Of a stretch of DNA of 64,000 nucleotides, positions 1 to 8,028 are shown piece by piece. This stretch comes from UBA11889 sp046582115 (lineage in GTDB: Bacteria; Pseudomonadota; Gammaproteobacteria; Pseudomonadales; Azotimanducaceae). The notes below the pieces were generated by a model. It made no database searches and was not told the DNA's origin. It saw only the letters and a program-made list of their open reading frames with translations. Made by a program: the position numbers and the translations under genes. The stretch is taken from contig JAYGFA010000064.1 in NCBI GenBank assembly GCA_046582115.1, forward strand, positions 1-64,000, in the 5' to 3' direction. Each line of letters starts with the position of its first letter. The first letter of the stretch is position 1.

Positions 1-1087
1 CATTGAATCGGTCCAGCTCTAAAAAAATCTGGCCGTCTGTAATTGAAATCACGTTCGTAGGAACAAAAGCTGAAATATCACCGGCTTGTGTTTCGATAAT
101 TGGAAGAGCGGTCAAAGACCCCGTCTTTCCCTTGACCTCGCCATCTGTCTGGCGCTCAACATAGTCAGCATTTACTCGCGCGGCACGCTCAAGAAGTCTT
201 GAATGCAAATAAAAAATATCCCCTGGGTACGCCTCACGGCCTGGCGGTCGTCGCAGCAAAAGGGAAATCTGACGATAGGCCCAGGCCTGTTTCGTTAGGT
301 CGTCATAAATGATAAGCGCGTCTTCCCCGCGGTCTCGGAAATACTCTCCCATGCTGCATCCAGAATAGGGAGCGATGTATTGCATCGGGGCGGGGTCCGA
401 GGAACCCGCCACAACGACAATCGTGTGATCCATCGCACCGTTTTCTTCCAACGTACGTACGACATTCGCAACGGTCGACATTTTTTGACCTATAGCCACG
501 TAAATGCATTTAATCCCGGTGCCTTTCTGATTTATGACCGCGTCCACAGCGAGCGCGGTTTTACCTATTTGCCGATCTCCAATAATCAGCTCGCGCTGCC
601 CACGGCCAATCGGCACCATGGCATCAATACACTTAATCCCCATCTGCACCGGCTGGTCGACCGATTCCCGCGCAATAACGCCTGGGGCGACCTTCTCGAT
701 CGGCGCAGACGTTTCGGTGTTGAGCGGGCCTTTGCCATCAATGGGACTACCCAATGAGTCGACCACCCGTCCCAACAGCTCCGGTCCTACGGGAACTTCA
801 AGAATGCGCTGGGTACACCGGGCTGTGGCGCCTTCCGAAATGCCTTTGTAATCGCCGAGTATGACCACACCCACCGAATCTCGTTCGAGATTCAACGCCA
901 TTCCGTACAAGCCACCGTCAAACCCGATCATCTCGCCATATTGGGCCTCTGCCAGGCCATGAACGCGGACAATCCCGTCGGAAACGCTTACCACAGTGCC
1001 CTCGTTTTGCGGGTGCGACGAGGTATCGAGGTTTTCAATACGGGCTTTGATGATGTCGCTAATTTCTGAAGGATTGAGTTGCTGCAT
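1..1087 (-). CDS. atpA: F1 ATP synthase alpha subunit, 3' end cut by window edge
   Basis: This is the alpha subunit of the F1 catalytic head, which carries the non-catalytic nucleotide sites and works with beta subunits to make ATP at the inner membrane. About 362 codons are present from the ATG; the family is usually about 510 residues, so the C-terminal third lies outside the window. The N-terminus (MQQLNPSEISDIIKARIE) and the internal run QRELIIGDRQIGKTALAVD are typical of the family. The P-loop reads GDRQIGKT, where GDRQTGKT is usual. It is last of the visible atpIBEFHA genes, 16 bases after atpH, and gamma, beta and epsilon genes presumably follow beyond the edge. Confidence 0.96.
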   Translation of the reverse strand, partial: MQQLNPSEISDIIKARIENLDTSSHPQNEGTVVSVSDGIVRVHGLAEAQYGEMIGFDGGLYGMALNLERDSVGVVILGDYKGISEGATARCTQRILEVPVGPELLGRVVDSLGSPIDGKGPLNTETSAPIEKVAPGVIARESVDQPVQMGIKCIDAMVPIGRGQRELIIGDRQIGKTALAVDAVINQKGTGIKCIYVAIGQKMSTVANVVRTLEENGAMDHTIVVVAGSSDPAPMQYIAPYSGCSMGEYFRDRGEDALIIYDDLTKQAWAYRQISLLLRRPPGREAYPGDIFYLHSRLLERAARVNADYVERQTDGEVKGKTGSLTALPIIETQAGDISAFVPTNVISITDGQIFLELDRFN

Positions 1088-1103
1088 GTAATTACCTATG
1101 TAT

Positions 1104-1643
1104 TCACGAACGCGCGAACGCTTCGCCTAGTTTCGCAAGCCTGCCCTGTAGCGAGCCGTCGATGACCGTATCGCCAGCGCGGATATGTGCTCCCCCGATC
1201 AGGGCTTCATCAACCGCCGTCGTGAGATTGATTTGTTGTTCGAAACGCCGCCCTAAGATTTCTTGAAACCGTTCTCGTTCGGACTCCGAGAGGGGTACCG
1301 CGGTTGTCACCTCAACGTCTAAGGTGCGCGCTTCTTCCGCACGCCTGACCTCGAATTGCGTCGCGATCTCCCCGAGCAACGGCAAGCGTTTATTTTCCGC
1401 CAACACGTGCACGAATTGTTGAATAGGATCCAACAGTTCGTCACGGAACAACTCGATTAATTTGTGCGCCTTTTCTGGTGCGGTCGTCATTGGTGACGCC
1501 ATGATGGTTTGAACGGTTGAATCCGCGTTTGCAAGCGCCAGTAAACTGAGGCCCCTGGACCACTCTTCAAGGCGCGCTGCTGCCTTCGCGACATCAAAGG
1601 CAGCATTCGCGTACGGCCTTGCCAATGTTGCAAGTTCAGCCAC
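1104..1643 (-). CDS. atpH: F1 ATP synthase delta subunit
   Basis: This 179-residue protein is the delta (OSCP-like) subunit, which holds the F1 head to the peripheral stalk. The N-terminus MAELATLARPYANAAF and the mid-protein EVRRAEEARTLDVEVTTA stretch are characteristic, as is the C-terminal GGAHIRAGDTVIDGSL motif. Length is normal for proteobacteria. It starts 2 bases after the atpF stop and is followed by atpA, so it is translated within the atp operon. No anomaly was seen. Confidence 0.95.
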   Translation of the reverse strand: MAELATLARPYANAAFDVAKAAARLEEWSRGLSLLALANADSTVQTIMASPMTTAPEKAHKLIELFRDELLDPIQQFVHVLAENKRLPLLGEIATQFEVRRAEEARTLDVEVTTAVPLSESERERFQEILGRRFEQQINLTTAVDEALIGGAHIRAGDTVIDGSLQGRLAKLGEAFARS

Positions 1644-1645
1644 CG

Positions 1646-2116
1646 CTACAGTTCCGATGCCAATTTATTTAATAGCTCGGCATGTTGAGCACGATCGATG
1701 CCGGATTCGAGAATGCGCTCAGCGCCGGTAAGCGCGAGTTCCGCAACTTCAGCTCTTAGTGATTCCCTGGCACGGTTCGCCTCCTGGACGACGTCGGCTC
1801 TGGCTGTCTCACGAATTCTCTCGCCCTCGGTTTCTGCGTCACTCTTCGCATCTTCGATCATGCTCGCCCCTTGGGTCCGCGCTTGATCGACTAGTCCCTG
1901 CGCGTCCGCCCGCGCATCACGCAAGATCTCCTCTACTTTCGACGATGCATCTGCTAGGTCTCGGCGAGCTTGCTCGGCATTTTCAATGCCTTCGCTTATG
2001 AGCTTCGTTCGCTCGTCCATAGCCCCGATCAGGCGCGGCCAAATAAATTTATAGCAGGTCCAAGCAAACACAAAAAACGTGATGCTCTGACCGACTAAAG
2101 TCCAGTTGAGGTTCAT
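1646..2116 (-). CDS. atpF: F0 ATP synthase subunit b
   Basis: Subunit b forms the peripheral stalk that connects the membrane a subunit to delta and F1. The 156-residue product has one N-terminal membrane segment (about residues 5-25, with FFVFAWTCYKFIWP) followed by a long charged alpha-helix rich in Ala, Glu and Arg that should dimerise as a coiled coil. Length matches the usual 156 residues in gammaproteobacteria. It sits between atpE and atpH in the standard order. Confidence 0.95.
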   Translation of the reverse strand: MNLNWTLVGQSITFFVFAWTCYKFIWPRLIGAMDERTKLISEGIENAEQARRDLADASSKVEEILRDARADAQGLVDQARTQGASMIEDAKSDAETEGERIRETARADVVQEANRARESLRAEVAELALTGAERILESGIDRAQHAELLNKLASEL

Positions 2117-2148
2117 ATCAGCCTCTTGTTAACGAGCGTCTTATCGCC

Positions 2149-2379
2149 TTAGCCCCCGAGCACAAACAACACATATAGACCAACGCCGACACCAATAATT
2201 GGCACGGCGTCGACCAGTCCTACGACAATGAAAAACTGCGTTCTCAAGTCCCCAAGTAGTTCAGGTTGGCGTGCCACGCCCTCCAAAAACTTCCCCCCTA
2301 ATATCCCCATGCCGATCGCCGCGCCCACCGCGCTGAGCCCCAACATGAGAGAAACAGCGATGCCAATAGCAAGTTCCAA
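2149..2379 (-). CDS. atpE: F0 ATP synthase subunit c
   Basis: This 76-residue hairpin of two membrane helices forms the rotating c-ring. The polar loop carries ARQPE and the second helix carries GLVDAVP, whose Asp is the proton-binding carboxylate (equivalent to E. coli Asp61). The residues around it match proton-type rather than sodium-type rings. It lies between atpB and atpF. Confidence 0.96.
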   Translation of the reverse strand: MELAIGIAVSLMLGLSAVGAAIGMGILGGKFLEGVARQPELLGDLRTQFFIVVGLVDAVPIIGVGVGLYVLFVLGG

Positions 2380-2400
2380 TTTGACTCTCCTTCGGTTAGC

Positions 2401-3312
2401 TCAATGTGCCTCGTCGTGCGCCGCGGACAAATAAACCACGGCGAGCACGGCAAAAATATATGCCTGCAGAGTAATAATGAGTAGGTGAAATGCTGCCCAG
2501 ACAAAATGCAGCACACCACCGAAAATACCTATCGCGCTACCAAGAATATCTGTTGCAATACCCGCGTACATAAGTGCAATCAGGATAAAAATCATTTCCC
2601 CAGCGTACATATTGCCGAACAGTCGTAGTCCTAAAGAGAGTGGTTTTGCGAGGAGCGTTGGCAGTTCCAACACCAGATTGAGGGGCGCCATGAACTTAGG
2701 AAAGGGCTGAAATGCGAGCTCACTCCCAAATCCCGCCAAGCCCTTGCATTTGACACTGTAGTAAAGCATGAGTACGAAAATACTGAGCGCCATCGACATC
2801 GTGATATTGGGATCTGTCGAAGGCACGATCTTCATAAAAGGCACACCCAATAACGCAGCGAGCTCTGGAATCCAATCAACGGGCACGAGATCCATCAGGT
2901 TCATTAAAAAGACCCACACGAACACCGTGAGGGCCATCGGGGCAATAAGATCGTTCTTGTGGGTAAATATCCCGCGCACCATGTCATCAATGAATTCAAC
3001 GATGTACTCCACCGCATTTTGCAGCCCGCCGGGGACGCCCGCCGTCGCGCGTCGAGCGACATAATAAAAAAGCGTGCAAAAGACGAGCCCCAAACCCACC
3101 GACCACGCCATTGAATCAACATTAATCGAATTAAATCCCATCGCTGAGGCTTCGTCGGCGTCGTGCGCAAATCCCCAAGTGCCATAGAGCGATTCCTCGT
3201 GGATGCGCGCGTTTGCGTCGACGAACTCGACGTCCTCTAGCTCTGGGTGCTTGCCATAGGTGAGGTTAGTTATATGGTGCTTGATGTATTCCTGGTTGTT
3301 GTACGAGGCCAT
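2401..3312 (-). CDS. atpB: F0 ATP synthase subunit a
   Basis: Subunit a forms the two proton half-channels beside the c-ring. The 303-residue product has multiple hydrophobic segments and the diagnostic PLSLGLRLFGNMYAGE stretch with the essential Arg (E. coli Arg210). The C-terminal helix LQAYIFAVLAVVYL is also conserved. The soluble N-terminal region of about 80 residues is somewhat longer than in E. coli, as in some other marine gammaproteobacteria (general knowledge). It starts 3 bases after the atpI stop. Confidence 0.96.
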   Translation of the reverse strand: MASYNNQEYIKHHITNLTYGKHPELEDVEFVDANARIHEESLYGTWGFAHDADEASAMGFNSINVDSMAWSVGLGLVFCTLFYYVARRATAGVPGGLQNAVEYIVEFIDDMVRGIFTHKNDLIAPMALTVFVWVFLMNLMDLVPVDWIPELAALLGVPFMKIVPSTDPNITMSMALSIFVLMLYYSVKCKGLAGFGSELAFQPFPKFMAPLNLVLELPTLLAKPLSLGLRLFGNMYAGEMIFILIALMYAGIATDILGSAIGIFGGVLHFVWAAFHLLIITLQAYIFAVLAVVYLSAAHDEAH

Positions 3313-3315
3313 CGT

Positions 3316-3624
3316 CTATTCCGTTTTCCAACTACGTGAGCCAACCATTGGCCCAATAATTTGTACCAGTAACGACACAGAAAGAGCCGTAAAAAATCCG
3401 ACCGGCTCTGGTTTAAATAAGATCAGCGCCAACGCAAGGCAAGCGACAACCAGTACAATTTTCAATATCCCCAGCCCGAGAATAGTCCCAGCCCGTCTCG
3501 TCCGATCCATTCTGAACGCGAACCAAGCGTTCGGTAACACCACCGAGCCGCCGCCCAATATCGCGGCCAAACTGTGAGCTTCGCCAACGAACAAAAACCC
3601 CAGCACGATGACGAAAACGCTCAT
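3316..3624 (-). CDS. atpI: ATP synthase protein I, start uncertain
   Basis: AtpI is a small membrane protein that leads atp operons and is thought to help c-ring assembly or cation supply. From the only ATG the product is 102 residues with four hydrophobic segments, ending LLVQIIGPMVGSRSWKTE. Family members begin with a basic stretch before helix 1 (E. coli has RKLLLVQLL). The matching stretch here, KRAPQRLLVIQ, lies in frame upstream of this ATG. Between the upstream TGA (3682-3684) and 3624 there is no ATG, GTG or TTG; an ATT at 3673-3675 and a CTG are the only near-cognate codons. The true start may therefore be non-standard. The gene heads the operon, after a promoter at 3754-3782. Confidence 0.82.
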   Translation of the reverse strand: MSVFVIVLGFLFVGEAHSLAAILGGGSVVLPNAWFAFRMDRTRRAGTILGLGILKIVLVVACLALALILFKPEPVGFFTALSVSLLVQIIGPMVGSRSWKTE

Positions 3625-3753
3625 CGCCTGAATGACTAACAGCCTCTGCGGCGCGCGTTTATCGGAGAGTAAAATCGTTACTCAGCCTGGCCAATTTCGG
3701 ACGAACTCAATGGAGTTTCCTCCGAAACAAGTCGAGGTGCACAAGGCGGTGCC

Positions 3754-3782
3754 ATTATACGGTCGGGTTCTGCTACGCACCA
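3754..3782 (-). promoter_or_regulatory. predicted sigma70 promoter for the atp operon
   Basis: On the minus strand a perfect TATAAT (3754-3759) lies 17 bases from a weak -35 hexamer TGGTGC (3777-3782), in the gap between parB and atpI. The direction and position fit transcription of atpIBEFHA. The -35 match is poor, so the -10 carries most of the evidence. Confidence 0.5.
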
Positions 3783-3829
3783 CCCCGTATGACGTTATTG
3801 AACCGCAATGAGGGGCCGTTGTTACGTTC

Positions 3830-4708
3830 TCACCGCCGAAAGTGTCGAAGGATTCCGTCGAGCTCTGCCATGCTGCTGTATCGAATCGTGATTTGTCCTC
3901 GACCACTGCCCTTGCGACTGCTCTGATGTCGGATCGCCACCGGCGCGCCGAGCTTTTCGGACAGTTCCTTTTCGAGGCGCAGTGTATCTGCGTCAGTGCG
4001 CTGTGTCGTTTCTTGTGGTCCAGCAAGCATTCGTCGTACCAATGCTTCTGTCTGTCGAACGGATAGCCTCTTTAAAGCGATATGGCTGGCAGCCGCGTCT
4101 TGATCACGCTGTTCGAGTGGTAGCAATGCCCGTGCATGTCCCATCTCGATCACCCCGTCTTCTAATAGCTGCGCCGCACCGGGGCCCAAATTTTGAAGCC
4201 GAAGTAAGTTTGTAACTGTTGTGCGTGACTTGCCCACCGCGTCGGCAACCTCTTGCTGGGTCAATCCAAATTCGTCGCGCAATCGACCTAGTGCCCTAGC
4301 TTCTTCCAATGGACTTAAATCTTCGCGCTGAAGATTCTCGATTAGCGCCAGCGCTAGTGCCTGTTCGTCAGTGGCCTCGCGTACAATTGCCGGGATTTCC
4401 GATAGGCCGGCCTTGACCGAAGCCCGCCATCGACGCTCGCCCGCAATAATTTCGTAGCCGCCTACCGGTCGTCGCCGTAACACGATCGGTTGCATCACGC
4501 CCTGCGCCTTGATTGATTGGGCGAGCTCATCAATGCTCGCTTCGTCGGTGTGCTTACGCGGTTGAAACTGACCACGATGAATCTGATCAACGCCGACGTG
4601 ACTGAGTGTTTCTCTCGAGCCTGACGGATCCTCGGTCCGCGTCGAGTCATCAACGCTGACATTAAGCAGCGCGTCCAATCCGCGTCCCAGTCCGCGCTTT
4701 TTAGCCAT
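3830..4708 (-). CDS. parB: chromosome partitioning protein ParB
   Basis: ParB binds parS, spreads as a CTP-dependent clamp and segregates the origin. From the ATG at 4708 the product is 292 residues and begins MAKKRGLGRGLDALL, the family signature; a possible longer start at 4732 adds eight residues not typical of the family, so the inner start was chosen. The ParB/Srx box is visible as EIIAGERRWRA, with GxxRR and ENLQREDLSPLEEA, then a helix-turn-helix (LTQQEVADAVGKSRTTVTNLLRL). It overlaps parA by 8 bases. Its likely targets are the two parS sites inside recF. Confidence 0.95.
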   Translation of the reverse strand: MAKKRGLGRGLDALLNVSVDDSTRTEDPSGSRETLSHVGVDQIHRGQFQPRKHTDEASIDELAQSIKAQGVMQPIVLRRRPVGGYEIIAGERRWRASVKAGLSEIPAIVREATDEQALALALIENLQREDLSPLEEARALGRLRDEFGLTQQEVADAVGKSRTTVTNLLRLQNLGPGAAQLLEDGVIEMGHARALLPLEQRDQDAAASHIALKRLSVRQTEALVRRMLAGPQETTQRTDADTLRLEKELSEKLGAPVAIRHQSSRKGSGRGQITIRYSSMAELDGILRHFRR

Positions 4709-5486
4709 CCTGAGATGTTTCCTTCTGAGCACGCCTTCGAATTACCTCTGCCGCTAAAGCATGGTATGCCACGGCCCCTCGCGAGTATGAGTCATAGAGC
4801 ATTGCCGGAAGGCCATGGCTTGGTGCTTCGGCCAGTCGGACGTTGCGCGGGATCACGGTCCTGAATACCTGTTCACCAAAGTGTTCGAGAAGTTGTTTCG
4901 ATACATCGCGCGTTAGGCTGCTACGGGGATCATACATAGTGCGCAATATACCTTCTATTTCCAGTGCGCTGTTCCCGTTAGCGCGCACCCCCTCCACCGT
5001 TTCTAGGAGGTTTGTCAGACCTTCGAGGGCATAGTATTCGCATTGCATTGGGATCAGCACTCCGTCAGCCGCAAACAAGGCATTAAGGGTCAACAGGGTC
5101 AACGTAGGTGGGCAGTCTATAATGATGTAGTCGAGGCCCGCGTCCACCGCCGCAAGCCGATGCGACAACCGGTGGCTTCGGTCATCTGATTGCAGTAAGG
5201 CGATTTCAGCAGCCGTTAGGTCCGTGTTGGCCGGAATCAATCGAAATCCTGCGGACGATTGTCTCCACGTATCTTCGAGGCTCGCCTCCCCAAGCAACCA
5301 GTGATAGTTGTTGTACTCGAGATGGTGCTTGTCGACTCCGCAGCCCATGGTGGCATTCCCCTGCGGGTCCATATCAACTAACAGCGTTCGTGCGCCGGTC
5401 TTTTGAAGAGACGCTGACAAATTCACGCTCGTCGTGGTTTTGCCGACCCCTCCCTTCTGATTGGCGACCGCGATAGTCCAGGTCAT
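4701..5486 (-). CDS. parA: chromosome partitioning ATPase ParA (Soj)
   Basis: ParA is the Walker-type ATPase that, with ParB-parS, moves the replication origin. The 261-residue product shows the deviant Walker A motif KGGVGKTTT near the N-terminus, DMDPQGNAT (Walker A') and the DCPP Walker B. There is no N-terminal DNA-binding extension, as expected for a chromosomal ParA. It overlaps rsmG by 4 bases (ATGA) upstream and parB by 8 bases downstream, so all three are probably cotranslated. Confidence 0.96.
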   Translation of the reverse strand: MTWTIAVANQKGGVGKTTTSVNLSASLQKTGARTLLVDMDPQGNATMGCGVDKHHLEYNNYHWLLGEASLEDTWRQSSAGFRLIPANTDLTAAEIALLQSDDRSHRLSHRLAAVDAGLDYIIIDCPPTLTLLTLNALFAADGVLIPMQCEYYALEGLTNLLETVEGVRANGNSALEIEGILRTMYDPRSSLTRDVSKQLLEHFGEQVFRTVIPRNVRLAEAPSHGLPAMLYDSYSRGAVAYHALAAEVIRRRAQKETSQDG

Positions 5487-6076
5487 GCTTGTTTCTTCGC
5501 TTCCAACACAGAAATCCAGCCTGCGATTCCTGGTCGCTCATCGCAAAGCTCACTGCCATCTGGCGGTCTCGATATGGGTTCCGTAGTTTGCAGCAGAAAG
5601 CGCCCCCCTCTATTAAGGAATGGCCGGGCCAAAGACCAAGCCTTGCTCGGTTTTGCAACTGCTCTGGCCGTTACGGTACCAAACAAATTCTCTGGCTCAT
5701 AACCCCGTATATCCTGCGCAACGACCTCCACACCGGTGAGTCCGAGCTCGTAAACCACTTGTTGCAGGAATCGTGCCTTTTTCTGGCTGCGTTCGACCAA
5801 CACCGTGTCGATTTTTGGCCGGCCAATCGCAAGGACCATCCCGGGAAAGCCACCTCCAGACCCAATATCGAGCATACGCGCTCGGCCCTCAAGCCAAGGG
5901 AGCAGCGACATACAGTCCAAAAGGTGCCGCGTCTCCAAGCGTTCGACATCGCCCCGCGAGACCAAGCCATTGGCCCCATTCCAGCGCCGCACCAAAGACA
6001 AGAACACGTCGAGACTTTCACACTGGGCGGGTGTTAAGCCCAGGGCCAACAGCTTACTTTGTATGGCGCTCTGCAA
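5483..6076 (-). CDS. rsmG: 16S rRNA (guanine527-N7)-methyltransferase RsmG
   Basis: RsmG (GidB) adds the m7G at position 527 of 16S rRNA using SAM. The 197-residue product carries the SAM-binding DIGSGGGFPGMVLAI motif near residue 70 and the DSLRFL-like upstream region; VTARAVAKPSK is also typical. It lies 3 bases after mnmG and shares 4 bases with parA, in the conserved mnmG-rsmG-parA-parB order of gammaproteobacteria. The C-terminus is shorter and more divergent than in E. coli but the length is in range. Confidence 0.93.
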   Translation of the reverse strand: MQSAIQSKLLALGLTPAQCESLDVFLSLVRRWNGANGLVSRGDVERLETRHLLDCMSLLPWLEGRARMLDIGSGGGFPGMVLAIGRPKIDTVLVERSQKKARFLQQVVYELGLTGVEVVAQDIRGYEPENLFGTVTARAVAKPSKAWSLARPFLNRGGRFLLQTTEPISRPPDGSELCDERPGIAGWISVLEAKKQA

Positions 6077-6079
6077 GCG

Positions 6080-7957
6080 CTACGCGGCGGTCGTCCGTTG
6101 CTGCCGCTTGGCATGAACAGCCAGCAGCGACATCGCGGCCGGGGTCATGCCTGGAATACGGGATGCATGGGCTAAGTTCATCGGTTTCGCTTGCGAGAGC
6201 TTTTGTTTCAACTCATTCGACAAGCCCTCGACGGAACTGTAGTCGAAGGCATCGGCGAGCGCTAAGCGTTCCTGCTTCTTTGCGCGTTCGATTGCCTCGT
6301 CTTGGCGCCGGATATAGCCATCGTATTTCGCCTCTGTTTCGACCTGTTCAAGTAGTTCGATCGCAACATCGAAACTTATGACTTCGCTTATCGCTTCGGC
6401 TGTAACGTTCGGTCTGCGCAGCACGTTCAACAGCGTCGTCCCCTTGGTAATCTCTTCTCCAGTCGTCCGCTTAATGCGCCCTGCATAATCCGAGCCTATA
6501 CCCACCATGGCGGCCCCCAAGGTTGCCGTAAGTCGGTGCAATTCATCGCGCTTGCGTTTGAATCGATTCCAGCGAAAATCATCAACGATGCCTAGCTCGC
6601 GTCCAATGGGGGTGAGTCGTTGGTCCGCATTGTCCTGACGAAGCCGCAGCCGATATTCTGCGCGACTCGTGAACATCCGATACGGTTCGTTGGTCCCCAA
6701 AGTAACAAGATCATCGATCAAAACACCAATGTACGCGTCGTGTCTGGCCGGAGTCCATGACGAAAGCCCGGCCACCTTCCTGGCGGCGTTAACTCCAGCC
6801 ACAAGACCCTGGGCCGCCGCCTCCTCGTAGCCCGTGGTTCCATTGATTTGTCCCGCGAAGAATAGACCTTCAACACTATTCGTCTCAAGCGAGAGTTGCA
6901 GGTCGCGCGGATCAAAAAAGTCATATTCAACCGCGTATCCCGGTCGTGTAATGTGAGCTTCCGCAAAACCTTCAATTGTGCGGATTGCTGCGATCTGCAC
7001 GTCGAAGGGCAGGCTCGTCGAAATGCCGTTGGGGTACAACTCGCTGGTATCAAGGCCCTCCGGCTCCACGAATATTTGGTGCTGATCGCGGTCAGCAAAT
7101 CGCACAACCTTGTCTTCGATCGATGGGCAGTATCGCGGCCCGGTTCCTTCAATGGCCCCCGAATACATCGGTGATTGATCCAAGGCCCCACGAATAATTT
7201 CGTGGGTTTTCAAATTAGTGTACGTGATATGGCAACACGTTTGCCGGGGATGGTCGTCCGCCGTGGACAAAAACGACATTGTCGGCCGTGGCTCGTCGCC
7301 CTGCTGCACCTCCATCCGCTCAAAGTCCACAGTCCTTCCATCAATCCTAGGGGGCGTTCCCGTTTTAAGGCGGTCGACGCGGAAAGGCAGCGCCCGGAGT
7401 TTTTCGGCGAGGGCGCTCGATACTTCATCTCCCATGCGCCCACCAGACTGGCTTTCCTGGCCGACAAACAAACGCCCCCCCAAAAACGTGCCCGTGGTTA
7501 ATACCACCGCTGGGGCATAGAGCGTCACCCCCATCTGGGTCACTGCACCCGCGATCACCCCGGCATTAATGACCAGATCGACGACCGTTTGTTGGAACAC
7601 ACGTAAATTTGGCGCCGATTCAACAATGTGCCGAATAGCATTGCGATAGAGGACGCGATCGGCTTGGGCGCGTGTCGCCCTGACCGCGGGCCCTTTGCGC
7701 CCATTTAATATCCTGAATTGTATGCCGGCTTGGTCGGTGGCGAGCGCCATCGCACCACCCAGCGCATCAATTTCTTTCACCAGATGGCTCTTGCCGATGC
7801 CCCCGATCGCGGGATTGCACGACATTTGACCGAGCGTTTCGATGCTTTGCGTTAGCAGCAAGGTCGACGCGCCGGCACGCGCGGCGGCGAGGGCTGCTTC
7901 CGTGCCGGCATGACCGCCACCGATGACAATGACGTCAAATGTTTCTGGGTGCTGCAT
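6080..7957 (-). CDS. mnmG: tRNA uridine-34 carboxymethylaminomethyl enzyme MnmG
   Basis: MnmG (GidA) is the FAD/NADH enzyme that, with MnmE, installs the cmnm5 group at wobble uridine 34 of several tRNAs. The 625-residue product begins with the FAD dinucleotide fold VIGGGHAGTEAALAAARAG and has the conserved SCNPAIGGIGKSHLVKEIDALGG region and GLFFAGQINGTTGYEEAAAQG. Length is normal. Its partner mnmE is 71 bases upstream, a proximity that matches their obligate complex. Confidence 0.97.
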   Translation of the reverse strand: MQHPETFDVIVIGGGHAGTEAALAAARAGASTLLLTQSIETLGQMSCNPAIGGIGKSHLVKEIDALGGAMALATDQAGIQFRILNGRKGPAVRATRAQADRVLYRNAIRHIVESAPNLRVFQQTVVDLVINAGVIAGAVTQMGVTLYAPAVVLTTGTFLGGRLFVGQESQSGGRMGDEVSSALAEKLRALPFRVDRLKTGTPPRIDGRTVDFERMEVQQGDEPRPTMSFLSTADDHPRQTCCHITYTNLKTHEIIRGALDQSPMYSGAIEGTGPRYCPSIEDKVVRFADRDQHQIFVEPEGLDTSELYPNGISTSLPFDVQIAAIRTIEGFAEAHITRPGYAVEYDFFDPRDLQLSLETNSVEGLFFAGQINGTTGYEEAAAQGLVAGVNAARKVAGLSSWTPARHDAYIGVLIDDLVTLGTNEPYRMFTSRAEYRLRLRQDNADQRLTPIGRELGIVDDFRWNRFKRKRDELHRLTATLGAAMVGIGSDYAGRIKRTTGEEITKGTTLLNVLRRPNVTAEAISEVISFDVAIELLEQVETEAKYDGYIRRQDEAIERAKKQERLALADAFDYSSVEGLSNELKQKLSQAKPMNLAHASRIPGMTPAAMSLLAVHAKRQQRTTAA

Positions 7958-8028
7958 CGGGTTCTACCATATGGGGCGCGTATCGTAGCCGATTTTACCA
8001 GTTAGCAGGGGGCCCTTCAGCGGGCGCG

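Noticed and set aside
303..509. ORFs antisense to or in other frames of atpA
   Set aside because: The atpA frame explains the sequence.
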